From assembly GCA_964572225.1 (NCBI GenBank), contig CAZNFR010000041.1, positions 1-30,637 of the forward strand: DNA of 30,637 nt. The letters are read 5' to 3'. Positions 23,314 to 30,107 of this stretch are shown here, one piece after another. The notes beneath the pieces were generated by a model. It worked only from the letters and a program-made list of their open reading frames with translations. It was not told the DNA's origin and searched no databases. The position numbers and the translations under genes were made by a program. Numbering within the stretch: position 1 is the stretch's first letter; each line of letters opens with the position of its first letter. Origin of the DNA: CAZNFR01 sp964572225. Lineage in GTDB: Bacteria > Bacteroidota > Bacteroidia > Bacteroidales > GCA-2748055.

Positions 23314-23586
23314 TCACTTTACCAGGTCATCCATGATCCGGATCATGTTCGCCATATCCTCTTTAATTTTGTTAAAATGCTCAGTAACATCGACCGGTGA
23401 ACCATTGGATTCATGATTATTAACCCTGCTGATCAGTTCGTTTCTGCTTTTCACCACTTCCTTAATGACAGAATCAAATTTCTTTTCATCCATTTCCGGA
23501 TGAAAATGCTTATAAGTGAATGCTTCGGTTAATAATTCATAGGCTAGATAATTAATATCCTTTTTGATCTTTCTTATACTGGCCAT
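23314..23586 (-). CDS. Small helical cytosolic protein, conserved-looking in Bacteroidota
   Basis: 90 residues, hydrophilic and helical, with no signal or membrane segment: M-A-S-I-R-K-I-K-K-D-I-N-Y-L-A-Y-E-L-L at the N terminus, then E-A-F-T-Y-K-H-F-H-P-E and a C-terminal helix H-F-N-K-I-K-E-D-M-A-N-M-I. The N-terminal wording matches small uncharacterised Bacteroidota proteins that I recall only in outline. A TATTTTTG box lies just upstream. It precedes the 70-residue membrane protein by 74 bases, so the two could share a transcript. Confidence 0.65.
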   Translation of the reverse strand: MASIRKIKKDINYLAYELLTEAFTYKHFHPEMDEKKFDSVIKEVVKSRNELISRVNNHESNGSPVDVTEHFNKIKEDMANMIRIMDDLVK

Positions 23587-23607
23587 AATATCCTTGATTG
23601 ATTTCTA

Positions 23608-23615
23608 CAAAAATA
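23608..23615 (-). promoter_or_regulatory. -7 box upstream of the 90-residue protein gene
   Basis: TATTTTTG on the minus strand, 22 bases before the ATG. A second identical box lies at 23643-23650, within a short AT-rich stretch. No good -33 element fits either box. Confidence 0.4.
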
Positions 23616-23694
23616 AACATTTATACAATATGCTGTAATATACAAAAATATGTTAGTCCGGCATGTTATCGAACAAAAAAATAAGCAGGAGACT

Positions 23695-25341
23695 TTATCT
23701 TGCCACCACGATCTTCTTCCTTTCGGTAAGTTGTCCGGAATGAACCTCAAGAATGTAGATTCCTGAAGGGAACTCAGAAAAGCTAAGCCTGAGGATTTCT
23801 GCAGATTCAAGAAAATAATCAGACAAAAGGGCTCCCTGAATATTCCATATCCGGATCCTTACATCCTTCAGATTTAATCCGTTGGTATTAATAAAGAAAT
23901 CGTCTTTTACCGGATTGGGTATAACTTCGAAAAGTTCAATTTCGGGAGTTGAAGTGTCATCGTAAGGATTAAAGAGGTCCAATCCCTGTAGATTCGTTCC
24001 ATCGGGGTCCAGCCAGAACTTAAGTTGCATATTGGGTTCGGGATAATAATCCCAGTTCAGGTAAAATTTGGAAAAGTAATCATTTATGGGATTAAAGCAA
24101 CTGGCATCCCCTCCGGTAAGGTTACCTACGATTCTTTGATCTTCATTGAAGAGCGGGCTTCCGGAGGATCCTCCTTCCGTGGTTCCAAATTCCCATTCCA
24201 CAACCCTCCAAAAGGCTCCGGGTACACTTCCATTATAGAGCCAGTTAGGAGGATTTTCCTGCTGGTATTCGATCACTGCCGGATCATAATCGGCCGCGAT
24301 TTTTTTCACGTCTCCTTGAGGATGATGTATAACATGGGTGTTATCCGGGGGAAGGGAAGAACGGCTCCATCCGGCATAAACGGGGCTGAAGGGTTTTGGA
24401 GGGGATTCAGAAAGTAATAGCAGCGTGAAATCCAGGCTATCAGAAGTGGCCAGAATGGCGCTGGTGGAGATGGAATTGGTCAAAAGTCCGTCCGGATCGG
24501 GATCGGGACCATTACAATTATCCGCTTCGTAACCGAAATAAAAAACCGCACTTTCTGCATGGGATGCGTTACGAAGACAGTGATTGGCGGTATAGATATA
24601 AGGGGTCCCGTCTTCGGATGTATTATTGATCAGGGTACCGGTGCAAACCTCGGTTGAAAAGGTTCCCGACTTAAAGATGATCCTGCACACCGCCTTTTTT
24701 ATTTCCTGCCAACTGTTTCCTTCATTGCAATTTACATCAAGGTTGCAAAAACCCGACAGTCCGTAATAACTATCCTTTTTGTCACTGATCCCAAAAAGGT
24801 CCACAAAGGCATGGGTAATACTGCCAATCCTGAGATCACCGTATCCAAATTTGTCCCGGGTCTGAAGTTCAATGATCATCCGATCGCCCGGAACAAATCC
24901 TGCGGCCAGACTTCCGGATTCTTTGTTATTCTCATGATTGAATCCGCCGAGAACTACCTCTTTGTTCTCATCGTAAATAAATACCATGCTTCCCGGTTGC
25001 AGCTTAAACTCCGAGAAAAAAGGACTAAGGGCTAGACCTTGCGGCGAAAAAACCTCCAGTCGCCAAACATCCTTACCCTGAATATTTACCCATTGTCCTG
25101 CATTTTCCGGACTCAGATCGGTATTGGTGTATACCCCGATTTTCATCGGTTTTTTCCCCCTTAGAATATCTTCTTCCTCCAGGTTTCTGAGGATGGCCCT
25201 GGTGACTTCTTCCCTGGGAAGAAAATAGGGAATGGAAAGGCTTTGAAAATTTTTGGGTAACAGAGGACTCCCCCCCCGTGAAATCTGTGCCCCGGCCGGA
25301 AAAAAGACAGAAAAAAAACCGATAATCAGCAGCAGTCTCAT
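23695..25341 (-). CDS. Secreted trypsin-like serine protease with T9SS sorting tail
   Basis: 548 residues from the ATG at 25341 (M-R-L-L-L-I-I-G-F-F), which gives a normal signal peptide ending at A-G-A-Q. A longer start at 25392 adds a charged, non-signal leader. After a beta-rich propeptide-like region (about 20-195), the protease domain carries a complete triad: H254 in T-A-N-H-C, D304 in S-L-D-F-T-L, and S393 in G-G-S-S-G-S-P. The arrangement recalls lysyl endopeptidase-type S1 enzymes. The last 80 residues (V-I-P-N-P-V-K-D-D-F through S-G-I-Y-I-L-E-V, ending K-K-I-V-V-A-R) form a type IX secretion C-terminal sorting domain, so the protease is exported to the surface or medium. It lies 62 bases after the BtuH-like gene with no terminator or promoter seen between, which suggests control by the cobalamin riboswitch. 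Confidence 0.87.
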   Translation of the reverse strand: MRLLLIIGFFSVFFPAGAQISRGGSPLLPKNFQSLSIPYFLPREEVTRAILRNLEEEDILRGKKPMKIGVYTNTDLSPENAGQWVNIQGKDVWRLEVFSPQGLALSPFFSEFKLQPGSMVFIYDENKEVVLGGFNHENNKESGSLAAGFVPGDRMIIELQTRDKFGYGDLRIGSITHAFVDLFGISDKKDSYYGLSGFCNLDVNCNEGNSWQEIKKAVCRIIFKSGTFSTEVCTGTLINNTSEDGTPYIYTANHCLRNASHAESAVFYFGYEADNCNGPDPDPDGLLTNSISTSAILATSDSLDFTLLLLSESPPKPFSPVYAGWSRSSLPPDNTHVIHHPQGDVKKIAADYDPAVIEYQQENPPNWLYNGSVPGAFWRVVEWEFGTTEGGSSGSPLFNEDQRIVGNLTGGDASCFNPINDYFSKFYLNWDYYPEPNMQLKFWLDPDGTNLQGLDLFNPYDDTSTPEIELFEVIPNPVKDDFFINTNGLNLKDVRIRIWNIQGALLSDYFLESAEILRLSFSEFPSGIYILEVHSGQLTERKKIVVAR

Positions 25342-25403
25342 CTCATTAGATATCGCTGCCAATGTACTGGTTTTTTTTCTATCTCTGGTCAATATTATGT
25401 TAA

Positions 25404-26135
25404 TTAATCCAGCAGTTCCCCGAAAATATTATCAATACATACCGTAGTAGGTGTATTAATTCCGAAGGGACCGTTATCGGATGATTCAAATCTAAAAACC
25501 AGGAATTTGACAAAACCCAGATCGCTGAGATCCAGATCGAGCCAGGTATTGGCAATGTAGTCCTGGGCATTATTGGTAAAACGGTAATCTGCGAGATTTA
25601 TGGTTACAAGTCCCGAATATTTTTCGTTCTCATCATACGTTTTAATGAGTAGGTTAAAATAATCCGGATCATCCCCTTCGGGTCCTCCAAACTTCTTCCC
25701 AAAAGCATCTCCGTTGAGCATGGAATAATAGGAATAGGTGGTATTGCACACCGAGATATTGGTAACTTTCTGGGGAGTCAAAAATTCGATGGTGTCGGCT
25801 GAAAAGGTCCAGAGTACTGCAAACTGATCTGAACCGGCAGCTCCGGAACCTGCGATACAACTGAAAATGCTTTCCGGTCCGGGTGTTTGAGTATCAGTCT
25901 GATTAGAAACGGCGAATCCTGACCAGGAACCCCACACCGGATCGTAGTTGATGGGGAAAACAGCATTCCCAAGAGTATAGGACTCCGCTAAATCTTCACC
26001 GAAATATCTACCTTCACTCCCCAGGGCAAAATCTTCAAACCGGATTCTGTCGGTCGGGGTTTCATCCTTCTTACAGGAAGAATTGGCAAGTAGTGTAAAA
26101 ACTACAACAAAAACAAACAAGACGTTTTTTCTCAT
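25404..26135 (-). CDS. BtuH-like cobalamin-binding surface lipoprotein (DUF4465)
   Basis: 243 residues. Lipoprotein signal with L-L-A-N-S-S-C (Cys21). The next residues K-K-D-E resemble the charged signals that send Bacteroidota lipoproteins to the cell surface. The mature part follows DUF4465, with W-G-S-W-S-G-F-A-V-S-N-Q at about 68-79, a G-S-G-A-A-G-S-D-Q-F region, Y-Y-S-M-L-N-G-D-A-F-G-K-K-F and the C-terminal I-N-T-P-T-T-V-C-I-D-N-I. DUF4465 proteins of gut Bacteroides (BtuH) bind vitamin B12 tightly at the surface. A cobalamin riboswitch directly upstream strongly supports the same role here. No BtuB receptor or BtuFCD transporter gene is recognised in the window. It is the first gene of the unit, followed by the T9SS protease. 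Confidence 0.85.
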   Translation of the reverse strand: MRKNVLFVFVVVFTLLANSSCKKDETPTDRIRFEDFALGSEGRYFGEDLAESYTLGNAVFPINYDPVWGSWSGFAVSNQTDTQTPGPESIFSCIAGSGAAGSDQFAVLWTFSADTIEFLTPQKVTNISVCNTTYSYYSMLNGDAFGKKFGGPEGDDPDYFNLLIKTYDENEKYSGLVTINLADYRFTNNAQDYIANTWLDLDLSDLGFVKFLVFRFESSDNGPFGINTPTTVCIDNIFGELLD

Positions 26136-26173
26136 GGTAAATAAGATTAAATGATTAATAAAATGTTGCAGTC

Positions 26174-26224
26174 AAAAAAAAAACGGGAGTAGAATGATAG
26201 ATATCAATACAGCTCCATTTCCCG
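26174..26224 (-). terminator. Possible intrinsic terminator of the cobalamin riboswitch
   Basis: On the minus strand CGGGA (26224) is complementary to TCCCG (26184), which is followed at once by ten T. Smaller helices (GGAG/CTCC, TGATA/TATCA) can form inside. It lies between the riboswitch core and the start of the DUF4465 gene, where an expression platform is expected. The stem is weak, so confidence is moderate. Confidence 0.45.
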
Positions 26225-26239
26225 AAAGCTATTCATGAC

Positions 26240-26400
26240 TGACCTGATCCGGCAGGTCTTCTGACTTACCCCGTTTAGCGGCGCCTTCCCGTTGAAAAAA
26301 CAGTGGCATTGAACCGTAAACATATTTGGGGATTACAGCAGCGGGTACTGTTGCCGATTCACACGGCATTCCCTCTTAGTCTGCTTTTCAGCAGAAACCG
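26240..26400 (-). ncRNA. Cobalamin (AdoCbl) riboswitch
   Basis: Read on the minus strand the conserved blocks occur in order: GGTTTCTGCTGAAAAGCAGA, then AGAGGGAATGCCGTGTGAAT, then CAACAGTACCCGCTGCTGTAA, then GCCACTG, GGGAAGGCGCC, and finally the B12 box AGTCAGAAGACCTGCC at 26266-26251. This is the complete cobalamin riboswitch core. It lies about 105 bases before the ATG of the DUF4465 gene, so binding of cobalamin should lower expression of that unit. A TACTTTTG promoter box lies just upstream. Confidence 0.95.
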
Positions 26401-26408
26401 GAACGAAT

Positions 26409-26416
26409 CAAAAGTA
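26409..26416 (-). promoter_or_regulatory. -7 box of the riboswitch transcript (TACTTTTG)
   Basis: A perfect TAnnTTTG match on the minus strand; transcription would begin close to 26402, immediately before the riboswitch. CAAA at 26432 (plus-strand reading) would place a TTTG only 15 bases upstream, so the -33 element is uncertain. Confidence 0.5.
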
Positions 26417-26473
26417 GGGAAAAAATCCTTCCAAATCCTTTCAATGTTTTTATTTTTATCGAAATTTATAAAC

Positions 26474-28489
26474 ATGGAAAACCGAAGTGAAAAAGACCGG
26501 ATTCTGGAGTTGAGAAAGCAGCTTGATGAGCATAATTACCTATATTATGTTAAGGCCCAACCCTCTGTGAGCGATTTTGAATATGATCAGTTGATGAGTG
26601 AACTTATCCAACTGGAAGAGAAATACCCTGAATTAAATGACTCTGCAAGTCCCAGTCAGAGAGTCGGTTCTGATATATCATCAGAATTTGAAACCGTAAA
26701 GCACAAGTATCCCATGCTTTCTTTGGGAAATACCTACTCCATGGAAGAACTGGAGAGTTTTGACGAGCGGGTGCGGAAATGGATCCGGGAAGACTATGAA
26801 TATGTATGTGAGCTGAAATATGACGGAGTGGCCATCAGTCTTACTTACAGGGACGGACTCCTGGAAAGGGGAGTAACCCGCGGGGATGGAGAAAAGGGGG
26901 ATGATATAACCTCGAATGTAAAAACCATCCGGAGCATTCCTATCCGTCTGAGAGGTAAGGATTACCCCCGGGAATTTGAGATTCGGGGTGAGGTTTTCAT
27001 GCACAGGGAGGGCTTTGAGGAAATGAACCGGAAGCGGGAGGTAAACGGGGAACCTGTATTTGTAAATCCCAGGAATGCCACTGCCGGCACCCTGAAGATG
27101 CAGAATTCTTCCATTGTAGCCGGGCGACCACTGGATTGCTTCCTTTATTATATGCCTGGAAAGGACCTGCTTTTTGATAATCATTATGATAATCTGGTAA
27201 AAGCCTCGGAATGGGGATTCAAAGTGCCTTTGCATTATATACAAAAGGCAGGATCCATAGATGAAGTGGAACAGTATATTAAGAAATGGGAAAGCGAAAG
27301 AAAAGACCTGAGCTTTGATATCGATGGAGTGGTTATAAAGGTAAACTCCCTGGAACTTCAGGAAAGGCTGGGGTTTACAGCTAAAACCCCACGCTGGGCA
27401 ATTTCTTATAAATATAAGGCGGAAAAAGCAAAAACAAGGCTGTTATCCATTGACTTCCAGGTTGGAAGGACAGGGGCAGTAACTCCCGTAGGGAATCTTG
27501 AACCTGTATTCCTCGCGGGTACCACTGTGAAGCGCGCATCCCTGCATAACGAAGATCAGATTAAAAACCTGGATCTGAGAGTCGGGGATTTTGTTTATGT
27601 TGAAAAGGGTGGAGAGATCATTCCCAAAATAACAGCTGTGGATAAAGATTTGAGACAGGAAGGGCTGGAGGCATTTAGCTTTATCCGAAACTGTCCGGAA
27701 TGTGGAACCGTGCTGATTCGAAAAGAGGAAGAGGCAGCACATTACTGTCCGAACATTTATGGATGTCCACCCCAGNNNNNNNNNNAGATCAAAGGAAGGA
27801 TTGAACACTTTGTTACCCGCAAGGCCATGGATATAAACATTGCTGAGGCTACGATCTCAGTCCTCCACCAAAAAGGGCTGATCTCTACTCCTGCTGATCT
27901 TTATAAATTGCAATACCCTGATCTGATTACCTTGGATCGTTTTGCCGACAAATCGGTGAAAAACCTACTGGAAAGCATTGAAAACTCTAAAAATGTACCC
28001 TTCGAGCGTGTGCTTTATGCCCTGGGAATTCGCTACGTAGGTGAAACGGTGGCCCGCAAGCTGGCATGGCATTTCAAAAACCTGAAATCCCTAATGACGG
28101 CCGGCAAAGAGGAACTGACCGGGATTGATGAGATCGGTGAAAGAATCGCAGATAGCATAAAGGATTATTTTTCCAGGGATATCAACCTGGAAATTATACA
28201 CAAACTCGAATTGGCGGGGGTAAAGATGCAGATGGAGGAAGAAGATCTGCCCGCAGGAGGGGTACTGGAGGGACTCGGATTTGTTATTTCAGGTAGCTTT
28301 GCAAGGTATTCCCGGGATGAGTTGAAGAACATGATCACCAAGAACGGAGGAAAAAACCTTTCAGCCGTAAGCAGTAACACTGATTTCCTTATAGCCGGTG
28401 AGAATATGGGACCTTCCAAGAGAAAAAAGGCAGAGGATCTTGGAATTAAAATAATTTCGGAGGATGACTTTCTTAATATGCTGGGTTAA
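26474..28489 (+). CDS. ligA: NAD-dependent DNA ligase LigA, with an internal assembly gap
   Basis: About 670 residues from the ATG at 26474 (M-E-N-R-S-E-K-D-R). The frame is open to 26303, but that extension is encoded by the antisense of the cobalamin riboswitch and its promoter and is unlike LigA. LigA seals nicks in DNA using NAD+. It has domain Ia (about 1-70), then the adenylation domain with the catalytic lysine K115 in E-L-K-Y-D-G, followed by R-G-D-G-E-K-G-D-D. The OB fold (about 325-400) has V-G-R-T-G-A-V-T-P-V. A Cys4 zinc finger follows (C-P-E-C-G-T ... Y-C-P-N-I-Y-G-C-P-P-Q), then helix-hairpin-helix motifs and a C-terminal BRCT domain (about 590-670). The gap of 10 N at 27776 falls just after the zinc finger. 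Confidence 0.94.
   Translation: MENRSEKDRILELRKQLDEHNYLYYVKAQPSVSDFEYDQLMSELIQLEEKYPELNDSASPSQRVGSDISSEFETVKHKYPMLSLGNTYSMEELESFDERVRKWIREDYEYVCELKYDGVAISLTYRDGLLERGVTRGDGEKGDDITSNVKTIRSIPIRLRGKDYPREFEIRGEVFMHREGFEEMNRKREVNGEPVFVNPRNATAGTLKMQNSSIVAGRPLDCFLYYMPGKDLLFDNHYDNLVKASEWGFKVPLHYIQKAGSIDEVEQYIKKWESERKDLSFDIDGVVIKVNSLELQERLGFTAKTPRWAISYKYKAEKAKTRLLSIDFQVGRTGAVTPVGNLEPVFLAGTTVKRASLHNEDQIKNLDLRVGDFVYVEKGGEIIPKITAVDKDLRQEGLEAFSFIRNCPECGTVLIRKEEEAAHYCPNIYGCPPQXXXXIKGRIEHFVTRKAMDINIAEATISVLHQKGLISTPADLYKLQYPDLITLDRFADKSVKNLLESIENSKNVPFERVLYALGIRYVGETVARKLAWHFKNLKSLMTAGKEELTGIDEIGERIADSIKDYFSRDINLEIIHKLELAGVKMQMEEEDLPAGGVLEGLGFVISGSFARYSRDELKNMITKNGGKNLSAVSSNTDFLIAGENMGPSKRKKAEDLGIKIISEDDFLNMLG
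27776..27785. other. Assembly gap (10 N) inside ligA
   Basis: Ten N between ...CCCCAG and AGATCAAAGG. The frame is the same on both sides. In other LigA proteins the residue pair before the gap is followed directly by a segment equivalent to I-K-G-R-I-E-H-F. The contig ends may therefore simply overlap by the shared AG, and no bases may be missing. Confidence 0.99.
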
Positions 28490-28569
28490 TCAAGAATGTC
28501 ATTATCTTTACATATTTTAAACCCCGTTAAGGTTGCGGGAAAAGCAAAACTTCAATTACCCATATAAAG

Positions 28570-29130
28570 GTGGCAATTTTAACTGGCATACGCGAATCAC
28601 TGGCAAGACGAAACCTTAAGATCCGAAAAAAGCAAAGGACAAGAAACCGGGTGGTTCATAATTTCGATACGGCCCGGAAGGCCTGTTTGCTGTTCGATGC
28701 TTCCCGTTCGGATGAATTCAGGCATATACGTGAATTTGCCGGATTTCTTTCCTCGAAAGGGATCACACCCTATATGTTTGGATACACACCGGAAAAGGAG
28801 ATCCCCGATGAAGTTGCCATACGGGATAAATGTGATGTTATCTCGGTTAGGGATCTGGACTGGCTTTTCAGACCCGGCGGGGAATCCACCCTTAAAGTTC
28901 TTGAACAGGATTTTGACATTCTCTTTGACCTGAGCCTTTCGCCGAACTTTCCTCTTTCCTGGCTTTCGGAGCTTTCCACAGCCAGCTTCAAGGTTGGGCG
29001 TTATACCGAGGAGGCGAACGATTACGACCTGATGATCAACATCAACTCCAATCCGGACATTAAGTTTTTTATTGAGCAAATAAAAAATTACGTTTCAATT
29101 CTAAATAAACCCTCTAAACAAAAGGATTAG
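28570..29130 (+). CDS. DUF6913-like protein upstream of dapA
   Basis: 186 residues, starting at GTG 28570 (A-I-L-T-G-I-R-E-S-L follows). An N-terminal basic helix (R-N-L-K-I-R-K-K-Q-R-T-R-N-R) is followed by an alpha/beta region: A-C-L-L-F-D-A-S-R, I-T-P-Y-M-F-G-Y-T-P-E and D-F-D-I-L-F-D-L-S-L-S-P-N-F-P-L. Near the end Y-D-L-M-I-N-I-N-S precedes the final helix. Many Bacteroidota carry a protein of this kind beside dapA, but no reaction is known. The stop lies 3 bases before the dapA ATG, so the two genes are translationally linked. The family label is from memory and moderately certain. Confidence 0.7.
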   Translation: MAILTGIRESLARRNLKIRKKQRTRNRVVHNFDTARKACLLFDASRSDEFRHIREFAGFLSSKGITPYMFGYTPEKEIPDEVAIRDKCDVISVRDLDWLFRPGGESTLKVLEQDFDILFDLSLSPNFPLSWLSELSTASFKVGRYTEEANDYDLMININSNPDIKFFIEQIKNYVSILNKPSKQKD

Positions 29131-29133
29131 ACT

Positions 29134-30027
29134 ATGGTTAAAAACATCTTCGAAGGTACCGGTGTTGCGCTGGTAACCCCGTTCAGAAAGGATAGCAGTA
29201 TTGATTTTAAATCCCTGGAAAAAATTGTAAATCACGTAATTGAAAAAGGCGTGAATTATCTGGTCGTTCTGGGAACCACGGCTGAAACTCCTTCACTTTC
29301 GGAAGATGAAAAACGGGCCATCGTAGATTTCGTGAAAGAAATAAATAGCGGCCGGGTTCCTTTCCTCCTCGGTATGGGAGGTAACAATACCTCATCTCTG
29401 ATTAACTCCATTTCAAATACAGACTTTACGGGGGTTGACGGCATTCTATCGGTGGCACCCTATTATAATAAACCCTCCCAGGAAGGGATCTACCAGCATT
29501 TCAGGAACGTAGCCACTGCAAGTCCGGTTCCGGTGATCCTGTATAATGTCCCGGGGAGAACCGGCTCCAACATTACTGCCCAAACCTGTCTCAGGCTGGC
29601 ACATAATTTTAAGGGTCAGATTGTGGCCGTTAAAGAGGCTTCCGGTGATCTGGAGCAGGTTATGGACATCCTCAGGGAAAAACCTGAAGGGTTCAGCGTT
29701 CTTTCCGGGGATGACGCACTCGCCTACAGTCTGGTCGGACTGGGAGGAAAAGGAGTGATCTCGGTAATTGCCAATGCCTACCCGGGTGAGTATTCCACCA
29801 TGATACGCCTGGCTTTGGAAGGGAAAAACCCCGAAGCCCTAAGCTATCAGTATCAGCTTATTCCGGTCATAAAGGCCCTTTTCCGGGAAGGGAATCCGGC
29901 AGGTGTAAAAGGGTTTATGAGCCTGCAGGGTCTTCTGGAAAACAACCTCAGGCTTCCCCTGGTTCCGGCCAGCAAGGAATTAATGAAAGAGATCCAGGGA
30001 ATTCTGGAGATTCCTGTTAAGCTGTAA
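29134..30027 (+). CDS. dapA: 4-hydroxy-tetrahydrodipicolinate synthase DapA
   Basis: 297 residues. It condenses pyruvate with aspartate semialdehyde, the first committed step to lysine and diaminopimelate for the cell wall. The Schiff-base lysine is K167 in V-A-V-K-E-A-S-G. The catalytic tyrosine is Y137 in L-Y-N-V-P-G-R-T-G, with R142 for substrate binding. Thr48-Thr49 in L-G-T-T-A-E-T-P and Y111 in A-P-Y-Y-N-K-P complete the site. All active-site residues are intact and the length is normal. It follows the DUF6913-like gene by 3 bases. The 80 bases after the stop hold a possible promoter for the next gene and no terminator hairpin that I can see. Confidence 0.96.
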   Translation: MVKNIFEGTGVALVTPFRKDSSIDFKSLEKIVNHVIEKGVNYLVVLGTTAETPSLSEDEKRAIVDFVKEINSGRVPFLLGMGGNNTSSLINSISNTDFTGVDGILSVAPYYNKPSQEGIYQHFRNVATASPVPVILYNVPGRTGSNITAQTCLRLAHNFKGQIVAVKEASGDLEQVMDILREKPEGFSVLSGDDALAYSLVGLGGKGVISVIANAYPGEYSTMIRLALEGKNPEALSYQYQLIPVIKALFREGNPAGVKGFMSLQGLLENNLRLPLVPASKELMKEIQGILEIPVKL

Positions 30028-30069
30028 AACATATATTCCTTCCTGCATTTGACTTTTCTTTACTCCTTG

Positions 30070-30099
30070 TTTGAAAGGATAATTCCTATTTTAGTTTTC
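30070..30099 (+). promoter_or_regulatory. Weak candidate promoter of the ATP-grasp-like gene
   Basis: TTTG at 30070-30073, then 18 bases, then TAGTTTTC at 30092-30099 (one mismatch to TAnnTTTG). The leader would be only a few bases long, so this is uncertain. Confidence 0.3.
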
Positions 30100-30107
30100 A
30101 AAAAAGG

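Noticed and set aside
24025..24417. A 130-codon plus-strand open frame
   Set aside because: It is antisense to the serine protease domain, which has a full catalytic triad and a T9SS tail.
26303..26473. An N-terminal extension of LigA by 57 residues
   Set aside because: The bases are the reverse side of the cobalamin riboswitch and its promoter, and LigA proteins begin at the later Met.
26681..27244. A 187-codon minus-strand open frame
   Set aside because: It is antisense to the adenylation domain of ligA and has no recognisable protein features.
28597..29079. A 160-codon minus-strand open frame
   Set aside because: It is antisense to the DUF6913-like gene, which is coupled to dapA; no domain pattern.
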